Below, piece by piece: positions 31,039 through 40,377 of a stretch of 47,116 nt of DNA (positions are counted from its first letter, which is position 1; each line of letters starts with the position of its first letter). The stretch is from the NCBI GenBank assembly GCA_016793115.1, contig JAEUIN010000275.1, forward strand, positions 1-47,116, given 5' to 3'. A program made the position numbers and the translations under genes. The stretch comes from Planctomycetaceae bacterium (GTDB lineage: Bacteria; Planctomycetota; Planctomycetia; Pirellulales; PNKZ01). Below the pieces are notes generated by a model. It was given only the letters and a program-made list of their open reading frames with translations, was not told the DNA's origin and made no database searches.

Positions 31039-32349
31039 TTACAAATACGTGTTGACGATGTTCTCGTACAATTCTTGTCGGCCGCTGGTGTTGGGCGTGA
31101 TTTCGCCCTTCTCGAGCATGTATTTCTCGAGCGAGGCGAAGGAATGCTTGCCCGCTTCAATTTCGGCGCCGACGCCGGAATCCCACGAGCTGTAGCGTTC
31201 CTTAAGGAGCTTGTCGAGCCGGCCGTCGGCGCGGATCGCCGCGGCGGTCTTCAAGCCGTGCGCGAAGGCGTCCATACCGCCGATATGGGCGTAGAACAAA
31301 TCCACCGGCTCGAAGCTCTCGCGACGCACCTTGGCGTCGAAGTTGAGGCCGCCGGTGGTGAAGCCGCCGTACTTCAAGAGCACGAGCATGATCTGCGTGG
31401 TTAGATAGACGTCGGTCGGGAACTGATCGGTGTCCCAGCCGAGCATCAGGTCGCCGTAGTTGGCGTCGATCGAGCCGAGGAAACCCTGCATCGCGGCGTA
31501 TTCGAGCTCGTGGTGCATCGAGTGACCGGCCAAGGTCGCATGGTTGGCCTCGATGTTCATCTTGATGTGCTTCTCGAGCCCGTACGCGCGCAGGAAGTTC
31601 ACGCAAGCCGCGGTGTCATAGTCGTACTGATGCTTCGTCGGCTCCTTCGGCTTCGGCTCGAAGTAGAACTGTCCGGTGAAGCCGATCTGCTTCGCATAAT
31701 CGACTGCCATGTGCATGAACTTCGCCAAGTGATCGACTTCGCGCTTCATGTCGGTGTTGTAAAGACACTGATAACCTTCGCGGCCGCCCCAAAACGTGTA
31801 GCCCTCGCCGCCGAGCTCCTTCGTCACTTCGAGCGCCTTCTTCACTTGCGCCGCGGCGTAGGCGAAAGCGTCGGCGTTGGAGCTCGTCGCCGCGCCGTGC
31901 ATATAACGCGGGTTGCTGAACAAGTTGGCCGTGCCCCACAAGAGCTTGATGCCCGTGCGCTGCTGCTCCTCCTTGAGCACCTTGGCGACGGCGTCCAAAT
32001 TCTTATTGCTCTCGCTCAACGTTTTGCCTTCCGGCGCGACGTCGCGGTCGTGAAAGCAATAGTATGGAGCGCCGAGCTTCTCGATGAACTCAAACGCTAC
32101 GCGGGCCCGATTGCAGGCGTTCTCCACGTTGTCCGCCGGGCCTTCCCACGGGCGCTTCATCGTGGCCGGCCCGAACGGATCGCTGCCGCTCCCGCGCATC
32201 GTGTGCCAATAGGCGACGCTGAAGCGAAAGTGATCCGCCATCGTCTTGCCTTCGATCTTCTCCGTCGGGTTGTAGTGACGGAAGGCGAGCGGGTTCTTCG
32301 ATTGCGGACCTTCGTACTGAATCTTCGAAACGTCGGCGAAGGCGGCCAT
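31039..32349 (-). CDS. xylA: Xylose isomerase
   Basis: A 436-residue cytosolic isomerase of xylose to xylulose, also able to act on glucose. Active-site motif APYYCFHDRDVAPEG gives His 100 and Asp 103. VTKELGGEGYTFWGGREGYQ, FYFEPKPKEPTKHQYDYD (metal ligands) and MNIEANHATLAGHSMHHE are all standard for the longer class II enzymes. The ATG at 32349 (MAAFADVSK) is preferred over upstream frame. No xylulokinase or regulator adjoins it. Its stop is three bases from the stop of the convergent oxidoreductase gene. Confidence 0.97.
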   Translation of the reverse strand: MAAFADVSKIQYEGPQSKNPLAFRHYNPTEKIEGKTMADHFRFSVAYWHTMRGSGSDPFGPATMKRPWEGPADNVENACNRARVAFEFIEKLGAPYYCFHDRDVAPEGKTLSESNKNLDAVAKVLKEEQQRTGIKLLWGTANLFSNPRYMHGAATSSNADAFAYAAAQVKKALEVTKELGGEGYTFWGGREGYQCLYNTDMKREVDHLAKFMHMAVDYAKQIGFTGQFYFEPKPKEPTKHQYDYDTAACVNFLRAYGLEKHIKMNIEANHATLAGHSMHHELEYAAMQGFLGSIDANYGDLMLGWDTDQFPTDVYLTTQIMLVLLKYGGFTTGGLNFDAKVRRESFEPVDLFYAHIGGMDAFAHGLKTAAAIRADGRLDKLLKERYSSWDSGVGAEIEAGKHSFASLEKYMLEKGEITPNTSGRQELYENIVNTYL

Positions 32350-32467
32350 GCGTGCGTCCTTTTGCGTATCGTTACACGGGGCGTTTTTGCAGAGGAAAGA
32401 ATCAGCAATTTGGCAGAAGTAGCAATGATTCGCAAGCGACTCGACGAACCGTAAAACCGATGTTGAG

Positions 32468-33889
32468 CTACTTGGTCTCACCTGCGGGAATCGGGATCAA
32501 CTCCTCAAGCTGATTCTTCACCGGGACGACCGACGCCCGGTGGTTCTCGGCCAGCGCGGCGATCTTCGCGACGACGTCGGCGTGGTCCTTCCCGACGTCA
32601 TACTTTTCCGACGGGTCGACGTCCAAGTTGTAGAGCAGCGGCGGCTCGTGCGCAGTCGCCTTCGGCTCAAAATAAGCCGGCTGCGTTTTGAAATGGGCCT
32701 TGTAGGCGCCGAGCCGAACGGCGAAGAGTTCGTCGTCGCGATAAAAGAACATTTCCTTGCGCGGCGACTTACCGCCTTCGCGGAGCAGGGGACCTAGGTC
32801 GTAACCGTCGGCGGCGGCCGTGTCAGGCAGCCTCGCGCCGACGAGACCGGCGATCGTCGGCAGCAAATCGAGCGTACTGCCGAGCTCCGTCGTGACGGCT
32901 CCCGCTTTCACGGTGCCCGGCATCCAGAAAATCCCCGGCACTCGCTGGCCCCCTTCCCATGTGGAACCTTTGCCTTCGCGCAAAAGCCCGGCCGAACCGC
33001 CGTTCTCATGGCGAATAAGCCACGGCCCGTTATCGCTCGTAAAGACGACGAGCGTGTTTTCCGCGAGCCCGCGCTTGCGGAGCGTGTCGAGAATCTCGCC
33101 GGTGCTCCAATCGAGCGCTTCGATCACGTCGCCGTAAAGCCCGCGCGGGCTCTTTCCGGCGAACCGCCGGCTAGCATGAATCGGCGTGTGCGGCATCGAG
33201 TGCGGCAGGTAGAGAAAGAAGGGCTCTCTCGCGTCGGCCGCGGCGGTGATGAACTTCAGCGCCTCGTCGGTATAGCGCTCGGTGAGCAAGCGTTGGTCGG
33301 GATCGTGCTCGATCACTTCGTCGTCCCGAAACATCGGGTTCGAACCAAGCGACACGGTCGAGCCGTCAGTGTTGATCCGCATCAACTGCTTCGGCATATC
33401 GTTGGAATACGGCAGACCGAACCAATGATCGAAGCCGTGCCGCATCGGCAGGTGCTCCGGCTGAACGCCGAGATGCCACTTGCCGACGCACATCGTGCGG
33501 TAGCCGGATTGCTTTAGGAGTTCGGCGATCGTGAGTTCGTCGGCAGGAAGTCCTCCCTTCGAGTTTTCGCGCAGCACTCGATTTTTCTTGCTCGTCATGC
33601 CGCCGCGTATCGAAAGCTTGCCGGTAAGCAGCGAATAGCGGCTTGGCGTGCAAACGGGGTTCGCGCTATAGAACTGCGTGAAGCGAGTCCCTTCGGCGGC
33701 CATGCGATCGAGATTCGGTGTGCGAATCGTTGGGTGTCCGTAGCAGCCGAGATCGCCGTAGCCGAGGTCGTCGCAGAAGACGACGACGACGTTGGGCCGA
33801 GCCGATGCGACGGACGGGACCGCGGCGACAAGAGCCGTCGACGCCAACCCAAGGAAAGCGAAGCGAACGATTTTCGAAAAGGTCGGCAT
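32468..33889 (-). CDS. Secreted formylglycine-type sulfatase
   Basis: A 473-residue exported enzyme hydrolysing sulfate esters, typically of algal or host glycans. Signal peptide 1-30 (AFLGLASTALVAAVPSVASA). Metal-binding VVVVFCDDLGYGDLGCYGHP and the active-site CTPSRYSLLTGK, where Cys 80 in the CxPSR motif would be oxidised to formylglycine by a sulfatase-maturing enzyme. Later motifs KWHLG, PHTPIHAS and TSDNGPW complete the site. Residues after 380 form the usual smaller domain. The ATG at 33889 is preceded by GGAATTC; another ATG at 33901 is possible. Substrate not predictable. Confidence 0.95.
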   Translation of the reverse strand: MPTFSKIVRFAFLGLASTALVAAVPSVASARPNVVVVFCDDLGYGDLGCYGHPTIRTPNLDRMAAEGTRFTQFYSANPVCTPSRYSLLTGKLSIRGGMTSKKNRVLRENSKGGLPADELTIAELLKQSGYRTMCVGKWHLGVQPEHLPMRHGFDHWFGLPYSNDMPKQLMRINTDGSTVSLGSNPMFRDDEVIEHDPDQRLLTERYTDEALKFITAAADAREPFFLYLPHSMPHTPIHASRRFAGKSPRGLYGDVIEALDWSTGEILDTLRKRGLAENTLVVFTSDNGPWLIRHENGGSAGLLREGKGSTWEGGQRVPGIFWMPGTVKAGAVTTELGSTLDLLPTIAGLVGARLPDTAAADGYDLGPLLREGGKSPRKEMFFYRDDELFAVRLGAYKAHFKTQPAYFEPKATAHEPPLLYNLDVDPSEKYDVGKDHADVVAKIAALAENHRASVVPVKNQLEELIPIPAGETK

Positions 33890-34150
33890 GACGAATTCCA
33901 TGGTGAACTCGAAGGCAAGAAGGGTCATTTCCAACGGAGTCAAACCGACGGCGGTGCGCATCAATTCGGCCGATAGATGCGCACCCGTATTGTCTTACTT
34001 AAATGTGCGTATCTATCGCCGAAATAGGTGCGCGGTTTGCGCAACTATTCTCCGGATTTTCCCTCCGACGCCGGGCTGCGAGCGCAAGAACTCCGCACCC
34101 CGCAAAGTACTGAGCGGCGTGCGCAATATCCAGCGTGCTTTTTGGCCGGC

Positions 34151-34960
34151 CTAGGTGAGTTTCTTCACGAGCCAATCGCCGAGCGTCGCGGAGGTTTGCA
34201 TCAATGTGAACACAATCCGCGCTTTCCAGGGAACGACGATCTCTTTTTTGCGAGCCGCGCAAGCGGCCACGATTTTCGCGGCCAGCGTCTCCGGACGAAT
34301 GCGGCTTGTCTTCACGCCCCCTCCCGGCTTGCGGGCCTCGGGCGGCAGCTTGGCCAATTCTTCCGGGCTGCGGACACGATCGTCGTCGCGGGCGATGGGC
34401 CCCGGGCAAACCAGCATCACATGCAACCCTTCCGGCTCGAGTTCCAAACGCAATTGTTGCGTATACGCCGTGACGGCGAACTTCGAAGCCGGGTACGCGC
34501 CGAGCCAGCGTGAGGCCGATTTCCCCGAGAGCGAACCGATGTTGACCAAATGGCCTTTGACGGCGATCAGGTGCGACGCCGCCGCACGGGTGCAGCGGAC
34601 CGTGGCCATCAAATTCAGTTCCATCATCGACCGGAAATCGTCGACGGTCGTCTCGAGGATCGCTTTTCGCATCGACAGGCCGGCATTGTTCACCAGCACA
34701 TCGAGTTTTCCGAAGCGGGCGACCGTCTCGGCGATGAGGCGCTCGACGTCCGCATCGACAGTCACGTCGGCCGCAATGCCGACGACCTCGACGCCGGCCG
34801 GCGCAACGGCCCGGATCTTCGCCGCCGCGTCGTCGAGCGTCGCCCGAGTGCGCGCGGTGAGCACGACGTCGGCCCCTTCGCGGGCAAACGCTTCGGCCAG
34901 ATGAAAGCCGAGCCCTCCCGAGGCGCCGGTAACGATGACGGTTTTCCGCAACCACGACAT
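34151..34960 (-). CDS. Short-chain dehydrogenase/reductase
   Basis: A 269-residue NAD(P)-dependent oxidoreductase. VIVTGASGGLGFHLAEAF is the glycine-rich cofactor motif; DVLVNNAG follows; catalytic Ser is in NIGSLSGKSA and Tyr/Lys in GAYPASKFAV. Residues PGPIARDDDRV after the active site and a C-terminal amphipathic stretch ARIVFTLMQTSATLGDWLVK suggest a membrane-associated type such as the DHRS7/YqjQ-like group. The frame is open upstream to 35089; ATG 34960 gives a normal N-terminus. The substrate is unknown, and the gene lies upstream of the sulfatase with a 261-bp gap. Confidence 0.9.
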   Translation of the reverse strand: MSWLRKTVIVTGASGGLGFHLAEAFAREGADVVLTARTRATLDDAAAKIRAVAPAGVEVVGIAADVTVDADVERLIAETVARFGKLDVLVNNAGLSMRKAILETTVDDFRSMMELNLMATVRCTRAAASHLIAVKGHLVNIGSLSGKSASRWLGAYPASKFAVTAYTQQLRLELEPEGLHVMLVCPGPIARDDDRVRSPEELAKLPPEARKPGGGVKTSRIRPETLAAKIVAACAARKKEIVVPWKARIVFTLMQTSATLGDWLVKKLT

Positions 34961-35058
34961 GGGGACAACTCGGACGTCAAAAGGAAACATGCTATACGTC
35001 GGATCAACACGGCGTCCGCTTCGGCGCGATGATCGGTCGTTCGCTGCGCTTCGACATT

Positions 35059-35610
35059 TCACTTTTTCTGAAAGTCGACGACCGTCCATTCCAAGTCTTG
35101 GTGTTGCCCGTAGACTTGGTGAAGATATCGCTCGGGATAACCGTACTCGTCGTCGAATTGACAGCGGATATGAACGTTCTTCGGTTCGACGCCGAACTTT
35201 TTCGCCGCCTCGGCGCGGTTCTCAAAATCGGTTTCCAAAGTTTGAAACATTCCGGTCACGGTCCACGGCCGCCACGTGCGCGGATGCTCGACTTTAACGT
35301 CGTTGCGGGTCATTGAGACCGGCTGCCCGTCGCGCACGGCGACGACTAGTTCGCCGATTTGGCGGCCCGAAAGCACGATACGAATGTCGTAGTTCGACGG
35401 TCGCACTTGATCCCAACGCAGCCGCGCTTGTGCCAAGTCGTCGGGAGTCACCTCGGGCAGCCCGCCGGAAAAAGCTTGCACAATCGCCATGAATGCGACG
35501 ACGACCAAGCCGATGAGAACCAAAGCGACGAGTCTGCGACGCCGCGAGTTTCCGCTCGCGGCCGCCGACTTCAGACCCGGTATTTGTGAAGATTCGAGTT
35601 TCTCTTCCAT
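35059..35610 (-). CDS. DUF6174-type membrane-anchored protein
   Basis: A 183-residue protein with one membrane helix at about 26-48 (LVALVLIGLVVVAFMAIVQAF) and an extracytoplasmic domain. That domain, WDQVRPSNYDIRIVLSGRQI, VVAVRDGQPVSMTRNDVKV and HIRCQFDDEYGYPERYLHQV, follows the DUF6174 plan (NYDxxI, then a YGYPxxI-type end). The family has no known function. The ATG at 35610 fits the helix position. Encoded divergently from pyruvate kinase, 146 bases away. Confidence 0.75.
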   Translation of the reverse strand: MEEKLESSQIPGLKSAAASGNSRRRRLVALVLIGLVVVAFMAIVQAFSGGLPEVTPDDLAQARLRWDQVRPSNYDIRIVLSGRQIGELVVAVRDGQPVSMTRNDVKVEHPRTWRPWTVTGMFQTLETDFENRAEAAKKFGVEPKNVHIRCQFDDEYGYPERYLHQVYGQHQDLEWTVVDFQKK

Positions 35611-35756
35611 GACAGGAGATTGTAGCGGAAATCGTTCCGCAGGTAGGGCTGTTACGAAGAATCGCAAGTCGATACGGTATAAATCGAAGATGCCTTGCCG
35701 ACGGCCGCTCTGGGCACGAGCCCGCCGCATTTCACGGAACTCAGTTGGATAGCCTC

Positions 35757-37214
35757 ATGACCTTACGCGCCTCCGTCCGCGCCCGCGCACATACAAAGAT
35801 CGTCGCCACCGTGGGGCCGGCTTCGCGTAGCGAGGAGCAACTCGGCGCTTTGATCGAAGCGGGAGTCGACGTGTTTCGCCTTAACATGGCCCACGGCGAG
35901 GTTCCGCAACACGAGGAAGTACTCCGGCTAATTCGCAAACTCAGCGCGGAGAAGAACCATCCGATCGCGGTGCTCGTCGATCTGGCCGGTCCAAAGATTC
36001 GGCTCGGCGAATTGCCCGGCGGCTCGGTCGACTGCCGATTGGGAGACGAGTTCACGTTTGTCCGCGGCGAACAGTCCGACGACCCGCGTCGTCTCGGCTC
36101 GACCTACCAACTGTTGGTCGATGAGTTGCAGGTCGGCGACCGTGTCATGCTGGCCGACGGCACGGTCAGCATGCTCGTCGAACAAAAGACTCGCGAAGGG
36201 GCCGTTTGCCGCTGCGTGCAGGCCGGCATGATCCGCAGCCGACAAGGAATCAATTTACCCGGCGTGAAGGTCAGCTTGCCGGCGATGAGCGAAGAAGACA
36301 AGGAACACGCCGTCTGGGCGGCAAAGGTCGGAGTCGACTACGTAAGCCTGAGCTTCGTGCGGTCGCCGAAGGAAGTGCTGGAACTCAAGTGGTTGCTGGA
36401 GTTTCATCGTTCGCCGGCACGAGTGGTCGCCAAGATCGAGAAACAGGAAGCGCTCGACCAATTGGAACAAATTGTCGATGCGACGGACGCCATCATGGTG
36501 GCCCGCGGCGACCTGGGAGTGGAGATCGACGTCGCGCGGATGCCGGTCGTCCAGAAGGAAATCATCGCGATGTGCCGCCGCTATCAGAAACCGGTGATCG
36601 TGGCGACGCAAATGCTCGACAGCATGCAGAAGTCGCCGCGGCCGACGCGGGCGGAAGTGACCGACATCGCAAACGCAATTCTCGACGGCGCCGACGCTTG
36701 TATGCTGTCGGGAGAAACGGCCGTCGGCGACTATCCGACGGTCGCCGTCGAAATGATGAACCGAGTGGCGATGGCGACCGAACCGCTCTTCGCCAATCGC
36801 ACCGAACTCGCGGTGGCCGAAGTTTCGCCCGAAGGCTTGGAGCGAATCACCCAAGGCGTGGTGCTCGGGGCCGCCGTAACGGCCAAGGCGCTGCAGGCGA
36901 AGATGATGATCGTCGTCAGCAATAGCGGCGTGACGGCGCTCGCGCTGTCGAAGTATCGCAATTTGTTGCCGATCATCGGCGTAACGACGAAGCCTTCGAC
37001 GCTCAACCAAATGTGCCTGTATTGGGGTGTGATTCCTCTGGCCGATGCGCCGACGACCGATAGTTTCGAACTGATCAACCATGTGCAACAGTGGGGCTTG
37101 GCCAACGGTTCGCTGCAAATGGGGGACGACATCGTGCTCGTGGCCGGTATCGGACTGGCCTCGAAAGGTCACAACATGGTCCGCGTACATACGGTCGGCC
37201 AGTCGGTGACCTGA
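35757..37214 (+). CDS. pyk: Pyruvate kinase
   Basis: A 485-residue glycolytic enzyme making pyruvate and ATP from phosphoenolpyruvate and ADP. The N-terminus TKIVATVGPASRSEEQLGAL, FRLNMAHGE, VLVDLAGPKIRLGE and the metal/phosphate-site MVARGDLGVEI are diagnostic, with LDSMQKSPRPTRAEVTDIAN and SGETAVGDYP. A C-terminal domain of about 120 residues is present. I prefer the ATG at 35757 to the TTG at 35745. It is single copy in this window. The glycerate kinase at 6951 feeds the same lower pathway, but the genes are far apart. Confidence 0.97.
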   Translation: MTLRASVRARAHTKIVATVGPASRSEEQLGALIEAGVDVFRLNMAHGEVPQHEEVLRLIRKLSAEKNHPIAVLVDLAGPKIRLGELPGGSVDCRLGDEFTFVRGEQSDDPRRLGSTYQLLVDELQVGDRVMLADGTVSMLVEQKTREGAVCRCVQAGMIRSRQGINLPGVKVSLPAMSEEDKEHAVWAAKVGVDYVSLSFVRSPKEVLELKWLLEFHRSPARVVAKIEKQEALDQLEQIVDATDAIMVARGDLGVEIDVARMPVVQKEIIAMCRRYQKPVIVATQMLDSMQKSPRPTRAEVTDIANAILDGADACMLSGETAVGDYPTVAVEMMNRVAMATEPLFANRTELAVAEVSPEGLERITQGVVLGAAVTAKALQAKMMIVVSNSGVTALALSKYRNLLPIIGVTTKPSTLNQMCLYWGVIPLADAPTTDSFELINHVQQWGLANGSLQMGDDIVLVAGIGLASKGHNMVRVHTVGQSVT

Positions 37215-37359
37215 GCCGGAAGGCCGGCCGACTCTAACGATTATTCGGCCGGGGAAGAGTTTGCCGATTGCAAGGCGAAGGGCGAGGCCGCGTCGTGTCG
37301 CCGGTCGATATTGTTCGAGGGCTCTTCGATTCCTCCGCGTGCACGGCAAGGACGCCGAC

Positions 37360-37674
37360 ATGTTGCATCCCATCGTACGAATTGGCGCCGTCTTGGCCGG
37401 GGCATGGCTTACCGCACTGTGCGCAGAGGCCGAAGCCACGGATTTCTTTCGCTGCTTGGGAATCGGCTACAGCGCCGGCTACAACGCCCCGACCTCGACG
37501 CATTGCGCCCCGACGGCACACAAGCTTCCCGGCTGGTACGGCTGGCGACACGCTTGCTGCCAACCGGGAGCCGCGCCGAAGAACAACTGCGGCTGCGGGC
37601 CGCAAACCTGCACGCCCTGCGGTTGTGGACCCATGATCGGCGGTCCGCCGCTCGCTTCGCCGGCGATTCACTAG
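37360..37674 (+). CDS. Small secreted cysteine-rich protein
   Basis: A 104-residue protein. MLHPIVRIGAVLAGAWLTAL is a signal peptide, then FFRCLGIGYSAGYNAPTSTH and a Cys/Gly tail NNCGCGPQTCTPCGCGP. Ten cysteines give possible disulfides or metal binding. Short exported Cys-rich proteins with a GWHxN-like or YSAGYN block are common in planctomycetes; function unknown. It follows pyruvate kinase by 145 bases. Confidence 0.65.
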   Translation: MLHPIVRIGAVLAGAWLTALCAEAEATDFFRCLGIGYSAGYNAPTSTHCAPTAHKLPGWYGWRHACCQPGAAPKNNCGCGPQTCTPCGCGPMIGGPPLASPAIH

Positions 37675-37857
37675 GCGACACGCGTCGTCGCGGCTGCGAC
37701 GCCAATCACCCAGCGGCGAGGATGAGTTTCTCGTGAGAACTTCGTCAGTCGTCGGTTGGACGAGCCGCTGAGCGATCGAGGAAAGAATTGAAGTTTAGCG
37801 GGCCGCGCGACGATAAGTTCTCTTGGACGCACGGCCGGCCGCTGCGTTTCAGGATAG

Positions 37858-37901
37858 AGGTCATGGCAAACCGACGGAACGGCTTGCCATGACCTTTTTT
37901 T
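37858..37901 (+). terminator. Factor-independent terminator
   Basis: AGGTCATGGCAA, a 14-base loop and TTGCCATGACCT form a perfect 12-bp stem, ending in a run of seven T. It lies in the 385-bp gap between the Cys-rich gene and the ABC permease gene. I see no other gene in that gap. Confidence 0.88.
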
Positions 37902-38059
37902 ATTGCGATCAAGCAAGCGCGGAGCGACTGAGATTTGGTCGCTCGCGCCGTCGACTCGCCGATCGCTTCGGCCGGCTCGCAGACGGAGTGCCATTCGTCT
38001 ATCATGAGCGCCGTGGGCCGCGAGTTGTTTTGCGGCATCGCCTCTAGGCGGAGTCGCAC

Positions 38060-39886
38060 TTGCTCGTCGGGCCGGTTTTCACTCGCGAACTGCAGATCTT
38101 GCCGCGGCGCGGGCGTTTGTTCGCGGCGCGCGGGGCGTATGTCGGCGCACTGGCCGCGTTGATGATCACCGCCTGGCAAGTGTTGGCCGGCACGCAGACG
38201 GTGCGCAACGTCGGCGAGTTTTCGTATTTCGGCACGACGATCTTCCAACTTCTCGCTCCCTTGCACTTGGCGGCCGCCGTGTTTTTCGCGGCGCTTTCAA
38301 CCGCCGCCGCCGTAGCCCACGAGAAGGATCGCCGCACGCTCGACTTGCTGCTGCTGACGAGCCTGACGAATTCGGAGCTCGTGCTGGGCAAGCTCTCGGC
38401 GTCGCTGCTCGCCGTCGTCGACTTCACGCTCGCGGCTCTGCCCTTGTTCGCCATCCTTGTGTTGTTCGGGGGCGTCGACTTTGGACAGCTCGGCGCGCTC
38501 GTCGTTGTGACGTCGGCCGCGATCGTCGCCGCCGGAAGCCTCGGTTCGACCGTGGCGCTATGGCGTGAGAAATCGTTTCAAACCCTCGCCGTGACCTCGT
38601 TGGCGATCGTCGTTTGGACGGGCGCATGGGACGCCGTCGCGCGCGTGCCGCAGGCCGGCCTGCCGGCCGCGAACACCCCCCAGGCTTGGGCGGCGGCAAT
38701 GAGCCCGTGGCATGCCGTGATCGCCGTCGCCCGCCCGTTCGACGATACGCGGTTCTACGTCGGCGGAGCGGCGTTGCCCCCTTGGGCGGCCTCGACGCTG
38801 TGCTCGCTCTCGGCCGCCTTACTGCTCAACGCCGTGGCGATATGGAAGGTACGGACATGGAATCCGTCGCGTGAAATACTTGCCCCCGACGCGATGCGCG
38901 GTGAGCCGGCGCACGCCGCGTCGGCCCCGGCTTGGAGCTTAGCGATGCGCTCGGCGTCGACGGCGACGATCGGCGCGCAATCAATCGCGGTGGCGGGGCG
39001 CGGCTTGCGACCGAGCCGGCAGGTGTGGGACAACCCGATTTTGTGGCGCGAGACGATGACCTGGGCTTACGGCCGGCGAGTGCTCGTCGTGCGGTTGACG
39101 TTCGCGGCAGTTTTCGCGGCGCTCGCGTGGGCGCTCATCGGCCTGGTTGCGACTCGGCCGAGCGCCGTGGAACTGGCGGCGATCGCCGCGCCGGTCGCCA
39201 TGCTCGGCGCCTTCCTCATCAATCTGCAAGCCGTCACGGCGGTGACTTCCGAACGCGATGTGCGGGCCATCGATTTGCTGCTCGTCACCGATCTGACCGC
39301 GAAAGAATTCGTATTCGGAAAGCTGGGGGGCATTCTTTACAACACCAAAGAAATGGTGCTGCTGCCGGCCGTGATGAGCGGTCTGCTGTGGTGGTTCGGG
39401 CTCGCGAGCGGCGAGACCGCGGCCTATCTCGTCGTCGGCTGGCTCGTCGTTGCCGCGTTTGCGGCGGTGCTCGGCTTGCACATCGGCATGAACTACGCCA
39501 ACTCGCGCCATGCCGCGGCCGTGAGCTTAGCGACCGTGTTCTTCCTGGTCGTGGGCGTCGCCGTGAGCATGCGGATCATGGTCGCCTTCAGCGGCTCGTT
39601 TCAAGCCCAACTGCAACCGTTTCTGGCGACGATCGTCGGCGGCGGAGTCGGATTGTATGTGGCCCTGGGACGTAGAAACCCGTCGCCGGCCATCACCTTG
39701 GCTTCGTTCCTCTTGCCGCTGGCGACATTCTATGCTCTGACGAGCTTTCTGCTCGAAGCGACGCTCGCGACGCTGCTGGCCGTCGTCGGAGCCTACACGT
39801 TTACGACCGCCGCGCTGCTGATGCCGGCCGTGTTCGAATTCGACGTCGCGACGGGGCGTACGACGGCCGGCGAAGAGCGAGACTGA
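38060..39886 (+). CDS. ABC-2 type transporter permease
   Basis: A 608-residue integral membrane protein of two similar halves, each with about six helices. Both contain the ABC-2 permease coupling motif: AHEKDRRTLDLLLLTSLTNSELVLGKL (about 94-120) and TSERDVRAIDLLLVTDLTAKEFVFGKL (about 400-426). This suggests duplication and fusion of an ABC-2 permease. No ATPase gene is adjacent; it may be encoded elsewhere. The predicted start is a TTG at 38060, without an obvious Shine-Dalgarno, so the N-terminus is uncertain. Cargo unknown. Confidence 0.85.
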   Translation: MLVGPVFTRELQILPRRGRLFAARGAYVGALAALMITAWQVLAGTQTVRNVGEFSYFGTTIFQLLAPLHLAAAVFFAALSTAAAVAHEKDRRTLDLLLLTSLTNSELVLGKLSASLLAVVDFTLAALPLFAILVLFGGVDFGQLGALVVVTSAAIVAAGSLGSTVALWREKSFQTLAVTSLAIVVWTGAWDAVARVPQAGLPAANTPQAWAAAMSPWHAVIAVARPFDDTRFYVGGAALPPWAASTLCSLSAALLLNAVAIWKVRTWNPSREILAPDAMRGEPAHAASAPAWSLAMRSASTATIGAQSIAVAGRGLRPSRQVWDNPILWRETMTWAYGRRVLVVRLTFAAVFAALAWALIGLVATRPSAVELAAIAAPVAMLGAFLINLQAVTAVTSERDVRAIDLLLVTDLTAKEFVFGKLGGILYNTKEMVLLPAVMSGLLWWFGLASGETAAYLVVGWLVVAAFAAVLGLHIGMNYANSRHAAAVSLATVFFLVVGVAVSMRIMVAFSGSFQAQLQPFLATIVGGGVGLYVALGRRNPSPAITLASFLLPLATFYALTSFLLEATLATLLAVVGAYTFTTAALLMPAVFEFDVATGRTTAGEERD

Positions 39887-39895
39887 CGAAGTACT

Positions 39896-40141
39896 CTATT
39901 CGTCGGACCACTTCGAATAACCGAGCGACTTAATCACGCCGAGCATCTCTTCGTGCGTGATGAAGCGGCGACGGTGCATCCGCTTGTAATTGTCGATCGC
40001 CAGCGCCAATTCGCGCGCATCCGGCGAAAGGTCGTTGTGCGCATCGGCAAATTGCCGACGTTCGATCGGCGGACGATCGCTCGATTCGCCCTGTCGACGA
40101 TCGGTGAAAAACGGCTGCGTGTAGTCGAGTTCGTGGGCCAT
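39896..40141 (-). CDS. Conserved small hypothetical protein
   Basis: An 81-residue soluble, highly charged protein (MAHELDYTQPFFTDRRQGES, then NYKRMHRRRFITHEEMLGVI and KSLGYSKW). The C-terminal LAIDNYKRMHRRRFITHEEM pattern recurs in planctomycete hypothetical proteins, as I recall. No motif of known function. The ATG at 40141 is the first in a sensible position. Convergent with the ABC permease, nine bases apart. Confidence 0.6.
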   Translation of the reverse strand: MAHELDYTQPFFTDRRQGESSDRPPIERRQFADAHNDLSPDARELALAIDNYKRMHRRRFITHEEMLGVIKSLGYSKWSDE

Positions 40142-40377
40142 GACTGATTCTCCGGACGAAGCACCGCGGCGGTTTCGCACATCGAAACCTTGCGCAAGGC
40201 GCGGCGCTTGCCGACGTTCGCCGCCTCGCAACTTTAGATCGCCCGTGGGGGCGCGGCAAATTGAACCACAGCGGTCGACACGCTAAGACCGATACGTCGC
40301 TCGCGACTAGGAGCCGGGCGTCCGGCACATTCGCTACCTTCGGTAAATTACGACTCGCACGGCCGCATCGCCGCGGC

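Noticed and set aside
32815..32835. A GTGTCAGGCA string inside the sulfatase gene
   Set aside because: It continues GCC, lacks the A/T arms and the second half of the hairpin, and fits the coding frame; chance match.
37745..38266. A 173-codon minus-strand frame across the permease start
   Set aside because: It runs through a clear terminator hairpin and antisense to the permease, with no family likeness.
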